DNA of 64,000 nt, from positions 186,001 to 250,000 of the forward strand of contig NZ_STGT01000005.1 of the NCBI RefSeq assembly GCF_004912145.1, in the 5' to 3' direction. The notes below the pieces were generated by a model. The model worked only from the letters and a program-made list of their open reading frames with translations. It searched no databases and was not told where the DNA came from. How positions within the stretch are numbered: the first letter of the stretch is position 1; every line of letters begins with the position of its first letter. The position numbers were made by a program, and so were the translations under genes. This document shows, in pieces, positions 15,435-24,772 of the stretch. The DNA is from Peteryoungia rhizophila (GTDB lineage: Bacteria > Pseudomonadota > Alphaproteobacteria > Rhizobiales > Rhizobiaceae).

Positions 15435-16013
15435 ATGGCAAAAGCCGATGGCGAAATCGTTATCAAGAAATACGCCAATCGACGCCTCTACAACACCGGC
15501 ACGAGCACCTATGTCACCCTCGAGGACTTGGCCAAGATGGTCAAGAAGGGGGAGGATTTCCTGGTGCAGGATGCCAAGTCCGGCGATGACATCACGCATT
15601 CCGTTCTGACCCAGATCATCTTCGAGCAGGAATCCAAGACGGGCAACACACTGCTGCCGATCTCCTTTCTGCGCCAGCTCATCAGCTATTACGGCGACCA
15701 GATGCAGATGGTGGTGCCGAGCTTCCTCGAACATTCGATGAAAGCCTTCACCGAGCAGCAGACCCAGATGCGCGAGCAGATGACCAAGGCCTTCGGCGAC
15801 CATCCGCTGTCGAAGAACCTTCAGATGCCCATTCAGCTGATGGAAGAGCAGGTCAAGCGCAACACCGACATGTTCCAGCAGGCCATGCAGATGTTCTCGC
15901 CGTTTCTTGGCGGCCAGCAGCCGGCCAAGGAAACGAAGAAGGCGGAAGCCAAGGATATCGACGAACTCAAGGAGCAGTTGCGCTCCCTGCAGAACAAGCT
16001 CGACAACCTCTGA
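15435..16013 (+). CDS. phaR: Polyhydroxyalkanoate synthesis repressor PhaR (AniA)
   Basis: This 192-residue protein has an N-terminal PHB/PHA accumulation regulator DNA-binding domain (IVIKKYANRRLYNTGTSTYVTLEDLA, from about residue 8). A PHB-accumulation repeat region follows (SFLRQLISYYGDQMQMVVPSFLEHSM). The long C-terminal half is Met/Gln-rich and ends in a coiled coil (DIDELKEQLRSLQNKLDNL). PhaR represses phasin and synthesis genes and is released by binding nascent PHB. Its divergent position to phbAB fits. A terminator follows directly. Confidence 0.94.
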   Translation: MAKADGEIVIKKYANRRLYNTGTSTYVTLEDLAKMVKKGEDFLVQDAKSGDDITHSVLTQIIFEQESKTGNTLLPISFLRQLISYYGDQMQMVVPSFLEHSMKAFTEQQTQMREQMTKAFGDHPLSKNLQMPIQLMEEQVKRNTDMFQQAMQMFSPFLGGQQPAKETKKAEAKDIDELKEQLRSLQNKLDNL

Positions 16014-16021
16014 AGAACCCG

Positions 16022-16045
16022 AAGGCCCCGCAAGGGGCCTTTTTT
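16022..16045 (+). terminator. phaR terminator
   Basis: Stem AAGGCCCC / GGGGCCTT with loop GCAA, then TTTT, eight bases after the phaR stop. Confidence 0.9.
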
Positions 16046-16055
16046 GATGGCGCGC

Positions 16056-16451
16056 TCAGAGCCCGATCGACACATCCCGGCCGGCAGCCCGGTTGGAGAT
16101 GGTAAAGCCGGCGACCACGTCGATGAAAGCGATCACCATCAGGCTGAAGAAAAGCTGCGTGGCAGCATCACGCACCAGTAGAAATTCCACGAGAAACCCG
16201 ACAAAGACCATCATCGACAGCATGTGGTTCATCAGCGAACCTCGCGTGCTCAGCGTTGACTTCAACATTTCGAAAAACAGGCAGACGAGGGCAGAGAGGA
16301 TCACGAGATCACCCAGCGTCATCGTCCACACGGCACCCGACAGCATCGGAACAGTCATGATCACGCCGGAGAAGGCAGCAAGCCCGCTGCCCAGCATGAC
16401 GGCGTTGTAGAAGATGAAGGGGACGATCATCAGCGGCACGGCAATCAGCAT
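16056..16451 (-). CDS. Small integral membrane protein, unknown function
   Basis: I do not recognise this 131-residue protein. It is strongly hydrophobic with about four transmembrane helices: residues 2-20, 25-60 (long, possibly two), 73-94 and 98-118. It is rich in Met and Leu and ends in a short basic/acidic tail (SNRAAGRDVSIGL). The ATG at 16451 has a good AGGAAGGA ribosome site eight bases upstream, which rules out the longer frame. It lies downstream of rpmF but beyond the rpmF terminator, so it probably has its own promoter. It converges with phaR. Confidence 0.75.
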   Translation of the reverse strand: MLIAVPLMIVPFIFYNAVMLGSGLAAFSGVIMTVPMLSGAVWTMTLGDLVILSALVCLFFEMLKSTLSTRGSLMNHMLSMMVFVGFLVEFLLVRDAATQLFFSLMVIAFIDVVAGFTISNRAAGRDVSIGL

Positions 16452-16532
16452 GCGGGATCCTTCCTGGCATTGCGACCCCGCCCGGTTCGGCGGCAATCGA
16501 CCGCGCGATTTAACTATGCCTAATGAAAAATG

Positions 16533-16560
16533 AAAAGGCCGGCGCAAGCGCCGGCCCTTC
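16533..16560 (-). terminator. rpmF terminator
   Basis: Stem GGCCGGC / GCCGGCC (16537-16556) with minus-strand tail TTTTCATTTTT, 27 bases after the rpmF stop. Confidence 0.85.
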
Positions 16561-16586
16561 GAATTAGTCTGTCAAAGCGCAGAAAA

Positions 16587-16772
16587 TTATGCGCTTTCCT
16601 TCGGCGTCAGAACCTGACGGCCGCGATACATACCGGTCTTCAGATCGATATGGTGCGGGCGGCGCAGTTCGCCGGAGTTCTTGTCTTCGACATAGGTCGA
16701 TGCCTTCAGCGCGTCAGCAGAGCGGCGCATACCGCGCTTGGACGGGCTTGTTTTTCTTTTTGGTACAGCCAT
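16587..16772 (-). CDS. rpmF: Large-subunit ribosomal protein bL32
   Basis: This 61-residue protein starts [18 protein letters not shown], the conserved basic N-terminus of bL32. The rest ([27 protein letters not shown]) matches the alphaproteobacterial form, which lacks the zinc-binding cysteines. GGAG lies nine bases upstream of the start, and the gene is followed by a strong hairpin. It is placed near phb genes, as in other rhizobia. Confidence 0.96.
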   Translation of the reverse strand: MAVPKRKTSPSKRGMRRSADALKASTYVEDKNSGELRRPHHIDLKTGMYRGRQVLTPKESA

Positions 16773-16929
16773 TTTCGTTACTCCACGTGACGGGCAAGAT
16801 GGGTTTATTCGGCCTCGATGAGGCCGGACAGAACCCGTCTCGAATTCGGAATTTGGCGGGCTTATACATGCCCGAAGTGGGTTTGACCAGTCCCCAGGTC
16901 ACTTTTTTCGAATCTGCGACACGCCCCAA

Positions 16930-17577
16930 TCAAGCCTCGTCCTCGGGCACGATCCAGGATTCGGCAAGTGCCGCCTCTTCCCAGACCCGCCAGGCCGGAT
17001 GCGCACGCATCGCATCCATATAGGCGATCGTCTCGGCATCGCGCACGAGGTCATAGGTGGCAAAGCGGTTGATCACGGGAGCAAACATCGCGTCGGCACC
17101 TGAAAACGCGCCGAACAGGAAGGGTCCGCCGGAGCGCTGACGCATATCTCGCCAGATCTCCTCTATCCGGGTGACGTCGGCGATCACGCCTTCGGGCAGC
17201 GCGATCCCATTGACCGGCCGGCGCATGTTCATCGGGCAGGCGCTGCGCAAGGCCCGGAAGCCAGACAGCATTTCCATGGAGATGGAGCGCGCCAGCGAAC
17301 GGCTCTCGCGGTCGGCAGGCCAGAGCCCGGCGTCGGGAAAAAGCTCGGCAATATATTCGATAATGGCGAGCGATTCCCAGATCCGGACTGCACCGTGGTG
17401 CAACACCGGAACCCGCCCTGTCGGCGACAAGTCCCGAAAGCGCGGATGCGTAGCGCCCGGCCCGAATGGGATCAGTTCCTCGCGAAACGGAATTCCGGCA
17501 GCAGTCATTGCGATCCAAGGCCGGAATGACCAGGAGGAATAGTTCTTGTTGGCGATGTACAGGGTTAGTTCGTCCAT
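16930..17577 (-). CDS. Glutathione S-transferase family protein
   Basis: This 215-residue protein has a thioredoxin-like N-terminal domain beginning LTLYIANKNYSSWSFRPW (the SSWS/R region is the GSH-site serine motif of this subgroup). It continues with GRVPVLHHG and ESLAIIEYIAE (the cis-Pro and Glu/Ser GSH contacts). The C-terminal helical domain ends WRVWEEAALAESWIVPEDEA. The start at 17577 is set by GGAGAG and family length. It may detoxify electrophiles; the substrate is unknown. It is 71 bases downstream of mtgA on the same strand. Confidence 0.88.
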   Translation of the reverse strand: MDELTLYIANKNYSSWSFRPWIAMTAAGIPFREELIPFGPGATHPRFRDLSPTGRVPVLHHGAVRIWESLAIIEYIAELFPDAGLWPADRESRSLARSISMEMLSGFRALRSACPMNMRRPVNGIALPEGVIADVTRIEEIWRDMRQRSGGPFLFGAFSGADAMFAPVINRFATYDLVRDAETIAYMDAMRAHPAWRVWEEAALAESWIVPEDEA

Positions 17578-17648
17578 AAGGCTCTCCGCACGGTTGAGCT
17601 CTAACCTAGACGTACCACCGGCTCTTCGACCAACGAAAGCTTCTGATC

Positions 17649-18431
17649 TCAATCATAAAGACAGGTGATGTAATCCCCAGAAGCGCGGGCCCGGCGATCG
17701 ACGACATTGGCCAGACGCTTGAGGCCAGGCCCCGGCTTGCTTGCCACACGGTCGATCGGATTGGGCAGGGACACGGCAAGCAGGGCCGACTGCTGGCGAC
17801 TGAGCTTCGCGGCAGACGTCTTGAAATGATACTGTGCCGCCGCCTCGATGCCGTAGACCCCGGGCCCCCACTCCGCGACATTGAGGTAGATCTCCATCAT
17901 CCGCTGTTTCGGCCAGATGGTGTCAGCGGCCATGGCGAGCGGCAGCTCCAAGCCCTTGCGGATGAAAGAGCGGCCGTTCCAGAGGAAGAGATTCTTGGCC
18001 GTCTGCATCGGGATGGTGCTTGCGCCCCGCGTCACCTCTCCCGCCATGGCGTCGTCGATGACGGACTGCAACTGGGCCCAGTCGACGCCGCCATGATTGC
18101 AGAACTGCCCGTCCTCCGACATCATCACAGCGCGCACGACATTCGGGGAGATGTCCTCGAAATCGACCCATTGGCGATCATAACCCTGCAGGGTGGCGAG
18201 ATCCGCCAGCATCAGGGTCGAGACCGGCCTCACAAACTCAGCGCGATACAGCAGGATCAGCACATAGGGTCCGACGAGCAAAAGAAGAAGCGCGATAAGG
18301 ACGGCCCGGATAATCCCGGGCCACCGTCTCCGCTTTTCCGCCGGCGCAACCTGCTCGCGTCGCTCCAATGCCTCGACTTCCAGTGTCAATGAGGTGGGTC
18401 CATGATCGATGATGCCCCCTCTTAGCGGCAC
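17649..18431 (-). CDS. mtgA: Monofunctional peptidoglycan glycosyltransferase
   Basis: This 260-residue GT51 enzyme has one N-terminal transmembrane helix (about residues 42-62). The GT51 motifs follow in order: [16 protein letters not shown] (catalytic Glu), [17 protein letters not shown], the RKGLELPLA helix, and [29 protein letters not shown]. It has no transpeptidase domain. It polymerises lipid II at the outer face of the inner membrane. The exact start is uncertain because an in-frame ATG gives a long N-terminal cytosolic stretch. It is divergent from ispA. Confidence 0.93.
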   Translation of the reverse strand: MPLRGGIIDHGPTSLTLEVEALERREQVAPAEKRRRWPGIIRAVLIALLLLLVGPYVLILLYRAEFVRPVSTLMLADLATLQGYDRQWVDFEDISPNVVRAVMMSEDGQFCNHGGVDWAQLQSVIDDAMAGEVTRGASTIPMQTAKNLFLWNGRSFIRKGLELPLAMAADTIWPKQRMMEIYLNVAEWGPGVYGIEAAAQYHFKTSAAKLSRQQSALLAVSLPNPIDRVASKPGPGLKRLANVVDRRARASGDYITCLYD

Positions 18432-18525
18432 CGCGACGAAATGACCAGACAGACCACGGTTAGAAGCCCCTGTCCGATGTCAATTTCCCGTTGCCTGTCA
18501 GGGGGCAGCGTGCCAAATAGCCGGC

Positions 18526-19440
18526 ATGACCCAGAGCGCCGCAGCCTTTGAACAAAGCTTGTCCGCCTATGCCGAGATCGTTGAGGCGAGGCTCGCTTCA
18601 CTGTTGGATGGGTCCCCTCGTCCGGCGGAAATAGCGCGTCCCGGGCAGCTGATCGAAGCCATGCATTACGGCGCCCTGAACGGTGGCAAGCGCCTGCGCC
18701 CCTATCTCGTGATGCAGGCGACGCGCATGTTCGCCGGAAGCGATGAGGCCGCCCTGCAAGTCGGCTGCGCGCTTGAATGCCTGCACAGCTATTCGCTCGT
18801 CCATGACGACTTGCCGGCCATGGACGACGACGACCTGCGCCGTGGCAAGCCGACGGTCCACAAGCAGTACGACGAGGCGACCGCCATCCTCGCCGGCGAC
18901 GGCCTGCTGACCTATGCCTTCGACATTATCTCGTCACCGGAGACACTCGTGCCGGATGCCGCCAAGGTGGCACTGGTGCTGGAGCTTTCGCGCGCCGCCG
19001 GCATCGGAGGCATGGCCGGTGGCCAGATGCTCGATCTCGCCGCCGACAGGCAACAGCCGGATGAAGCAGGAATCGTCAGGCTCCAAGCCATGAAGACCGG
19101 CGCGTTACTGCGCTTCGCCTGTGAAGCCGGCGCGATCATCGCCGGCCGACCGGCACAAGATCGCGATCGCCTTCGCCGCTTCGGCGAGATCATCGGTCGT
19201 GCCTTCCAGGTCGCCGATGACCTTCTGGATGTTACCTCTGACGCCGCGACCCTCGGCAAAGCCACTGGCAAGGACGCCGCCAAGGGCAAGGCAACCCTCG
19301 TCGGCCTCAAGGGTACGGACTGGGCCCGCGCCGAACTCGACCGTCTGGTGGCCGAGGCCAATGCTCTGCTTGAACCTTATGGCTCGCAGGCAGCGCCACT
19401 CGAAGAAGCCGCCCATTTCATCGCCTACAGGAAGAAATAG
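18526..19440 (+). CDS. ispA: Polyprenyl (farnesyl) diphosphate synthase
   Basis: This 304-residue trans-prenyltransferase has the first aspartate-rich motif DDLPAMDDDD near residue 94 and the second, DDLLD, near residue 235. GGKRLRPYL near residue 53 binds isopentenyl diphosphate, and MKTGALLRF is also present. Length and FARM (DDxxxxD with no bulky residues) fit the IspA-type farnesyl diphosphate synthases that feed undecaprenyl, ubiquinone and heme O pathways. hisC starts one base after its stop, so they form one transcription unit. Confidence 0.93.
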   Translation: MTQSAAAFEQSLSAYAEIVEARLASLLDGSPRPAEIARPGQLIEAMHYGALNGGKRLRPYLVMQATRMFAGSDEAALQVGCALECLHSYSLVHDDLPAMDDDDLRRGKPTVHKQYDEATAILAGDGLLTYAFDIISSPETLVPDAAKVALVLELSRAAGIGGMAGGQMLDLAADRQQPDEAGIVRLQAMKTGALLRFACEAGAIIAGRPAQDRDRLRRFGEIIGRAFQVADDLLDVTSDAATLGKATGKDAAKGKATLVGLKGTDWARAELDRLVAEANALLEPYGSQAAPLEEAAHFIAYRKK

Positions 19441-19441
19441 T

Positions 19442-20497
19442 ATGAGCCGTTTCTGGTCGTCCGCCGTTCACGCACTGGAGCCCTATATTGCCGGCGAACA
19501 GCCCAAAATCCCCGGCCTAGTGAAGCTCAACACGAACGAAAGCCCCTACGGGCCCTCACAGCGCGTGCTGGACGCGATCGCCGCTGCGTCTGGTGAACGA
19601 CTGCGCCTCTATCCCGATCCGGCCTCCACGGACCTGCGCAAGGCGATTGCGAAACGTTTCGGCCTGACGCTGGACGAGGTTTTCGTCGGCAACGGCTCGG
19701 ACGAGGTCCTGGCCTTCACCTTCGCCGCCTTGCTCAAGCACGACGCCCCCCTGCTCTACCCGGATATCACCTATAGCTTCTACAAGACCTATGCCCGGCT
19801 CTTCGAGGTGAAGGTCGAAGAAATCCCGCTGGACGACGCCTTGCGCGTACGCATCGCCGACTACGACCGCCCATCCGGCGCGATCATCCTCGCCAATCCG
19901 AATGCCCCGACGGGCATCGCGCTGCCGCTCACGGATATCGAGAAGCTCGTCGCATCCCACCCCGACCAGGTCGTAATCATCGACGAGGCCTATGTCGATT
20001 TTGGCGCCGAGACCGCCGCCTCGCTCATCCCACGCTACGACAACCTGCTGGTCGTACAGACCTTCTCCAAATCCCGGTCGCTTGCCGGCCTGCGCGTCGG
20101 TTTCGCGCTCGGCCAGCGACCGATGATCGAGGCACTGGAGCGGATGAAGGACAGCTTCAACTCCTATCCTGTCGATATGCTCGCCCAAGCGGCCGCCACT
20201 GCGGCCATAGAGGACGAAGCCTGGTTCGACGAGGCCCGCGGCAAGATCATCGCCAACCGCACGATGGTGACTGAGGCGCTCGAGGCTCGCGGCTTCGAGG
20301 TCCTGCCCTCCTCGACCAACTTCGTCTTCGCCCGCCACCCGGCACACGAGGGCGCCGATCTGCAGCGAGGTCTACGCGAGCGTGCTGTGTTGGTCCGGCA
20401 CTTCAGCAAGCCGCGCATCTCCGATTTTCTCCGCGTGACAATCGGCACGACCGAGGAATGCCATCAGTTTCTGAGCGCGATCGATCAAATCATCTGA
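19442..20497 (+). CDS. hisC: Histidinol-phosphate aminotransferase
   Basis: This 351-residue PLP-dependent class I/II aminotransferase opens with KLNTNESPYGPS (substrate and cofactor region) near residue 30. It also has GNGSDEVL, ANPNAPTG, DEAYVDF and FSKSRSLAGLRVG, whose lysine forms the Schiff base. It converts histidinol phosphate and 2-oxoglutarate to imidazole-acetol phosphate and glutamate in reverse. Many rhizobia carry several HisC paralogues that can also act on aromatic amino acids, so the exact substrate is inferred. Directly behind ispA with a one-base gap. Confidence 0.88.
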   Translation: MSRFWSSAVHALEPYIAGEQPKIPGLVKLNTNESPYGPSQRVLDAIAAASGERLRLYPDPASTDLRKAIAKRFGLTLDEVFVGNGSDEVLAFTFAALLKHDAPLLYPDITYSFYKTYARLFEVKVEEIPLDDALRVRIADYDRPSGAIILANPNAPTGIALPLTDIEKLVASHPDQVVIIDEAYVDFGAETAASLIPRYDNLLVVQTFSKSRSLAGLRVGFALGQRPMIEALERMKDSFNSYPVDMLAQAAATAAIEDEAWFDEARGKIIANRTMVTEALEARGFEVLPSSTNFVFARHPAHEGADLQRGLRERAVLVRHFSKPRISDFLRVTIGTTEECHQFLSAIDQII

Positions 20498-20559
20498 TGT
20501 GTGAAGCGGACAGATTGAGTCTAGTCTCCAGATCTTTGTAGGAAGAGCCGGAGCATTCC

Positions 20560-21192
20560 ATGAGTGAAATTCTTGCCCACTGGCCCCAGGTCATGGCCGC
20601 CTATCTCGTTTATCTCGTCGCGGTGCTCAGCCCCGGCCCCGCCACGATGGCGATCGCTTCGGCCTCGCTCGGCCAGGGTCGTCGCCACGGCCTGACCATC
20701 GCTGCCGGCATTTTCTGCGGGTCGATGACCTGGGCGATCGCCGCATCCCTCGGGCTCGCCGCTATCCTTTCGCAATATGCGCAGGCTCTGATCCTGATGC
20801 GAATTCTCGGCGGCCTTTACCTGCTCTATCTCGCCTGGCGCGCCTTCCGCTCTGCCGCAAGCAGCATCGATCCCATGAGCGTGAGCAAGGCAACGGCCGG
20901 CCTGCGCCGCACATTCCTGATGGGCTATGCGATCCACCTGACAAATCCCAAGGCGATTTTTGCCTGGCTCGCGATCATTTCGCTGGGCCTGCCGGCCGAC
21001 GCAACGCCGTTGGCAGTCGCCATCATTGTCTCCGGCTGCCTGGTGACCGGGTTCATCGTCTTCATGGGTTATGCGCTGCTTTTCTCGACACCGGGTGCGC
21101 TGCGCGTCTACCGTTCCGCACGCCGCTACATAGACGGGACGCTCGCAGTTCTCTTCACCTTTGCCGGAGTAAAGCTGCTCACCTTCCGCTGA
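20560..21192 (+). CDS. LysE/RhtB family amino-acid exporter
   Basis: This 210-residue protein has about six transmembrane helices and the family signature early on (YLVYLVAVLSPGPATMAIASASLGQGRRHGLTIAAG, residues 12-47). The conserved GxxxGLxxxxx and the C-terminal NPKAIFAWLAII block are also visible. It exports amino acids or homoserine-lactone-like metabolites from the cytosol; the substrate is not evident. The upstream 62 bases after hisC contain AGGAAGAG. Confidence 0.88.
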   Translation: MSEILAHWPQVMAAYLVYLVAVLSPGPATMAIASASLGQGRRHGLTIAAGIFCGSMTWAIAASLGLAAILSQYAQALILMRILGGLYLLYLAWRAFRSAASSIDPMSVSKATAGLRRTFLMGYAIHLTNPKAIFAWLAIISLGLPADATPLAVAIIVSGCLVTGFIVFMGYALLFSTPGALRVYRSARRYIDGTLAVLFTFAGVKLLTFR

Positions 21193-21199
21193 AACGAAA

Positions 21200-21226
21200 A
21201 AGGCGCCGCATGGATAGCGGCGCCTT
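21200..21226. terminator. Hairpin between convergent lysE-like and OmpA-like genes
   Basis: Stem AAGGCGCCGC / GCGGCGCCTT with a seven-base loop. The minus-strand side is followed by TTTCG, so it best serves the OmpA-like gene, but it can also act on the plus strand. Confidence 0.8.
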
Positions 21227-21247
21227 CAGACGTATTGTCTAGAAACT

Positions 21248-21913
21248 TCAGCCCTGCGTGAGCGGCGAGATCTGGATTTCCACGCGACGGTTCTGCGCGC
21301 GACCGTCCGGGGTAGCGTTCGATGCGACAGGCTGGTTCGGACCGAAGCCGACGGCCGAGACACGCCGCGGATCGACGCCCTGGCTGTTGAGGTAGCCCGC
21401 GACCGACATGGCACGACGCTCGGACAGAGCCTGATTGTATCCCTGGCTACCCGTCGAGTCGGTATGGCCGTTGATGTCGATGAGCGTGCGGTCGAACTTG
21501 CGCAACACGATCGCCACGGAATTCAGCGTCGGATAGAACTGCGGCATGACCGCATCCTGATCGGTGTTGAAGGTGATGTTGGACGGCATGTTGAGGATGA
21601 TCCGGTCGCCAACGCGGGTGACCGAAATGCCGGTGCCCTGCAGCTGCGCGCGCAGTTCGGATTCCTGCTGATCCATGTAGTTGCCGATGGCGCCGCCCGC
21701 GAGCGCGCCAACACCGGCACCGATGAGTGCTGCATTCCGACGTCCGACCGGAGAACCACCGACGGCGAGACCACCGAGAGCTCCGACGGCTGCACCGATT
21801 GCAGCGCCGCCCGCCGTGTTCGAAACTTTCTGTTCGCCCGTGTAGGGGTCGGTCGTGGTGCAGGCACTCAGATAGGTCGCGCTCAGCGCGATGATGGCGA
21901 TCTTCTTGATCAT
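21248..21913 (-). CDS. OmpA-family lipoprotein with glycine-zipper segment
   Basis: This 221-residue lipoprotein has signal MIKKIAIIALSATYLSAC with the lipobox cysteine at residue 18. A glycine-zipper-rich region follows (AAIGAAVGALGGLAVGG ... GAGVGALAGGAIGNYMD, about residues 35-80). The C-terminal OmpA domain (about 105-218) has NGHTDSTGSQGYNQALSERRA and GPNQPVASNATPDGRAQNRRVEI, which bind peptidoglycan. The start is set by CTGGAGGG before 21913. It probably links a membrane to the cell wall (Pal/YiaD-like). Upstream, ispG reads the same way 76 bases away. Confidence 0.92.
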   Translation of the reverse strand: MIKKIAIIALSATYLSACTTTDPYTGEQKVSNTAGGAAIGAAVGALGGLAVGGSPVGRRNAALIGAGVGALAGGAIGNYMDQQESELRAQLQGTGISVTRVGDRIILNMPSNITFNTDQDAVMPQFYPTLNSVAIVLRKFDRTLIDINGHTDSTGSQGYNQALSERRAMSVAGYLNSQGVDPRRVSAVGFGPNQPVASNATPDGRAQNRRVEIQISPLTQG

Positions 21914-21989
21914 GCTCGGTGTCCCTCCAGGATTCGGCTGATCATCCGTCAACCGTGAAATTGCGGCAAGAAAAAGTTGGCCGCCAAGC

Positions 21990-23255
21990 TCACTCCGCCG
22001 CCGACTTTTGTCCATAGCGTTTCTCGATATAGTCCGCCACCAAGGCCTCGAAGTCGGCCGCGATGTTCGGTCCGCGCAGGGTCATCGCCTTCTGTCCGTC
22101 GATGAAGATCGGCGCTGCCGGGTTCTCGCCGGTGCCGGGGAGCGAGATGCCGATATCGGCATGTTTGCTTTCTCCTGGGCCATTGACGATGCAGCCCATG
22201 ACGGCGACGTTCAGGCCCTCGACGCCCGGATACTTGTCGCGCCAGACCGGCATGTTCTTGCGCAGGTCGTCCTGGATCTTTTGCGCAAGCTCCTGGAAGA
22301 CGGTCGAGGTTGTGCGCCCACAGCCGGGACATGCAGCAACGACTGGCACGAACTGTCGGAAACCCATGACCTGGAGCAGTTCCTGCGCCACCTGGACTTC
22401 GCGCGTGCGATCACCATTAGGCTCAGGCGTGAGCGACACCCGGATGGTGTCGCCGATCCCGTGCTGCAGCACGTAGCCCATGGCAGCCGAGGAGGCGACG
22501 ATCCCCTTCGAGCCCATGCCGGCCTCGGTGAGACCGAGATGCAGCGCGTGGTTGGAGCGTTCGGCGAGCATCGAGTAGACGGCAATCAGATCCTGCACCT
22601 GACTGACCTTGGCCGACAGAATGATGCGATTGCGCGGCAGGCCGATCTCTTCGGCCAGTTCAGCCGAAATCAGTGCCGACTGAACGATTGCTTCGCGTGT
22701 CACCTGACGCGCCGACAGAGGCGATCCCGCCGCTGCATTCTCGTCCATCAACCGGGTCAGGAGTTCCTGATCGAGCGAACCCCAGTTCACCCCGATGCGA
22801 ACGGGCTTGTCGTAGCGGATCGCCATCTCGACGATCTCGGCGAACTGCTTGTCCTTCTTGTCCTTGAAGCCGACATTGCCGGGGTTGATGCGATACTTCG
22901 CCAGCGCCTCGGCGCAAGCAGGGTGATCGGCGAGCAGCTTGTGCCCGATATAGTGGAAGTCACCGATGAGCGGCACATCCATGCCGAGACGCAGCAGCCG
23001 CTCGCGGATCTTCGGCACGGCAGCCGCACTCTCGTCGCGATCGACGGTGATGCGCACCACCTCGGAGCCTGCCTTGTAGAGCGCGGCGACCTGGGCGACT
23101 GTGCCATCGACATCGGCCGTGTCGGTATTGGTCATCGACTGGACGACGACGGGGGCGCCACCGCCGATAATGACACCACCGACTTCGACCGCCACCGAAG
23201 AGCGGCGGGGCTTTGGGTCGAAAGCGTCGGCGGGCGGGATGATGGGTGCGGTCAT
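21990..23255 (-). CDS. ispG: 4-hydroxy-3-methylbut-2-enyl diphosphate synthase
   Basis: This 421-residue enzyme catalyses the penultimate step of the MEP isoprenoid pathway, converting MEcPP to HMBPP with a 4Fe-4S cluster. It has [16 protein letters not shown] at the N-terminus (TIM barrel) and the cluster ligands in ACPGCGRTT (two Cys) and [11 protein letters not shown] (third Cys plus the Glu ligand). Start chosen at [11 protein letters not shown] (23255), since ten further in-frame residues are not family-like. ispA at 18526 serves the same general pathway. Confidence 0.94.
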   Translation of the reverse strand: MTAPIIPPADAFDPKPRRSSVAVEVGGVIIGGGAPVVVQSMTNTDTADVDGTVAQVAALYKAGSEVVRITVDRDESAAAVPKIRERLLRLGMDVPLIGDFHYIGHKLLADHPACAEALAKYRINPGNVGFKDKKDKQFAEIVEMAIRYDKPVRIGVNWGSLDQELLTRLMDENAAAGSPLSARQVTREAIVQSALISAELAEEIGLPRNRIILSAKVSQVQDLIAVYSMLAERSNHALHLGLTEAGMGSKGIVASSAAMGYVLQHGIGDTIRVSLTPEPNGDRTREVQVAQELLQVMGFRQFVPVVAACPGCGRTTSTVFQELAQKIQDDLRKNMPVWRDKYPGVEGLNVAVMGCIVNGPGESKHADIGISLPGTGENPAAPIFIDGQKAMTLRGPNIAADFEALVADYIEKRYGQKSAAE

Positions 23256-23375
23256 GGCTGGTTCTCTGCAAGCCTCAATCGCCATGGAGGTGGATCAAAG
23301 CCGTTCGCTTGTCAACCGCAAGGCACGCCGATGCCATCACATGCGCGTTCAAGACATTCCAGACACCCATCACCG

Positions 23376-24569
23376 CTAATGGCCGGTCACCCGATCCGCA
23401 TGGCGCGCGAGCCTCGAGAATGCGAGTACGACGATCAGCAGCGAGGGGATCGCGGTGTAGACGGTCGAAAGCGACGTGTATTCCGCAACGAAGCCGACCA
23501 GTGACGGCGCAAACAGGATCCCCGAGTAACCCATCGTCGTGACAACCGAGAGGCCGACACCGGGCGCTAGACCGGGAATATTCCCGCCTGCCGAAAAGGC
23601 GATAGGTACCATGTTTGAAATCCCGATCCCGGTGATGGCAAAACCGATAAGCGCCAGCGTTACATTGCCGGACTGCCCGGCGATGACCAGGCCGATGATG
23701 GCTGCAATGCCGCAGAAGCGCAGCGTGTTGACGGCACCGAACCGGTCCCGAACGAAGTCGCCGGCAAATCGGCAAACAGCCATGGTGAAGGAGAAGGCCG
23801 CAAAGGCAAAGCCAGACATTTCGGTCGAAGCATTCAGCTCGTTGCGCAGATAAAGCGCGCTCCAGTCGAGCACAGTCCCCTCCGGGATCATGCAAAAGAG
23901 CGCGATGGTGCCGATCAGCCAAGGCAGCGGCGTCATCGGCAGTTTGGCCCTGGCCGGCTCATCTGTCAGATGCGGTGCATCAGCCAGGATCATGGGACGT
24001 GCCGCCACGAACAGCACGAAGCAGACGGCAGCCAATAGCAGCACATGGCCCACGGCGCCGAGCGTCGCGATCAGGAAGCCTCCCGTGGCCGCACCGCAGA
24101 GCCCGCCCAGGCTCCAGAAGGCGTGGCAGGAGGACATGATCGACCGGCGCATCTTGCGCTCCACCTCGACTGCATTCGCGTTCATCGCGACATCCATCGC
24201 CCCGGTCAGGCCACCGAACAGGAAGATGGCGACAGCACCCGTCCAGATATTGTCGACGAGCGTCACGAGCACGATCGTCGGGATGAACAAGAGCGTGGTG
24301 ATCTCGACCACGCGACGCGAGCCGTAGCGGGCGATCTGCATGCCGGCGATCGGCATCAACACCAGCGAGCCGACGCCGAAGACGAAGATCATCACACCGA
24401 GCATCAGTTCTGTCAGGCTGAGAGCCTGCGAGAAGAACGGGATCTTGGGCGCCCAGGCACCAATGACCAGACCGTTCAGGAAGAACAGGAGTGCGACTGC
24501 CACCCGTTCCCTCGTGACGATCGGCGCGGGCGCCTCCGTAGAAATGATAGTCTGCGTTATGTCGTTCAT
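23376..24569 (-). CDS. Major facilitator superfamily transporter
   Basis: This 397-residue protein has about 12 transmembrane helices and the MFS layout: N-terminal half with GLVIGAWAPKIPFFSQALSL and GMQIARYGSRRVVE (the loop 2-3 motif A analogue), and the second half after a cytosolic loop near residue 200. The N-terminus resembles the fucose/YbjJ-like group of MFS permeases. The substrate is not recognisable. It is divergent from the DMT gene across a 203-base region. RBS GGGAGCAGGAC. Confidence 0.82.
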   Translation of the reverse strand: MNDITQTIISTEAPAPIVTRERVAVALLFFLNGLVIGAWAPKIPFFSQALSLTELMLGVMIFVFGVGSLVLMPIAGMQIARYGSRRVVEITTLLFIPTIVLVTLVDNIWTGAVAIFLFGGLTGAMDVAMNANAVEVERKMRRSIMSSCHAFWSLGGLCGAATGGFLIATLGAVGHVLLLAAVCFVLFVAARPMILADAPHLTDEPARAKLPMTPLPWLIGTIALFCMIPEGTVLDWSALYLRNELNASTEMSGFAFAAFSFTMAVCRFAGDFVRDRFGAVNTLRFCGIAAIIGLVIAGQSGNVTLALIGFAITGIGISNMVPIAFSAGGNIPGLAPGVGLSVVTTMGYSGILFAPSLVGFVAEYTSLSTVYTAIPSLLIVVLAFSRLARHADRVTGH

Positions 24570-24772
24570 GTCCTGCTCCCAGAGTCGGGCGCACTGTAAT
24601 TAAATCGATTTAGACGGCAATGTGGGACAGCAGACGGAATTGTAAATTTTTGTTTCGATCGACAACAATCGCACTGCCGCCAGCCGGGATTGACAGACTG
24701 AGCTCGAGCTCCGACACATGGAGCCCGAAGCGGTCGCTCGCTCGGCTCCGCCCTACCTGAAAGATACACCTT
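24570..24772. promoter_or_regulatory. MFS / DMT divergent intergenic region
   Basis: These 203 bases lie between two divergent transporter genes. A short A/T-rich stretch (24596-24660, including TAATTAAATCGATTTA) is the likely promoter core. That stretch holds a near-palindrome, AAATCGATTT, at 24602-24611. No ORF is supported. Confidence 0.4.
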
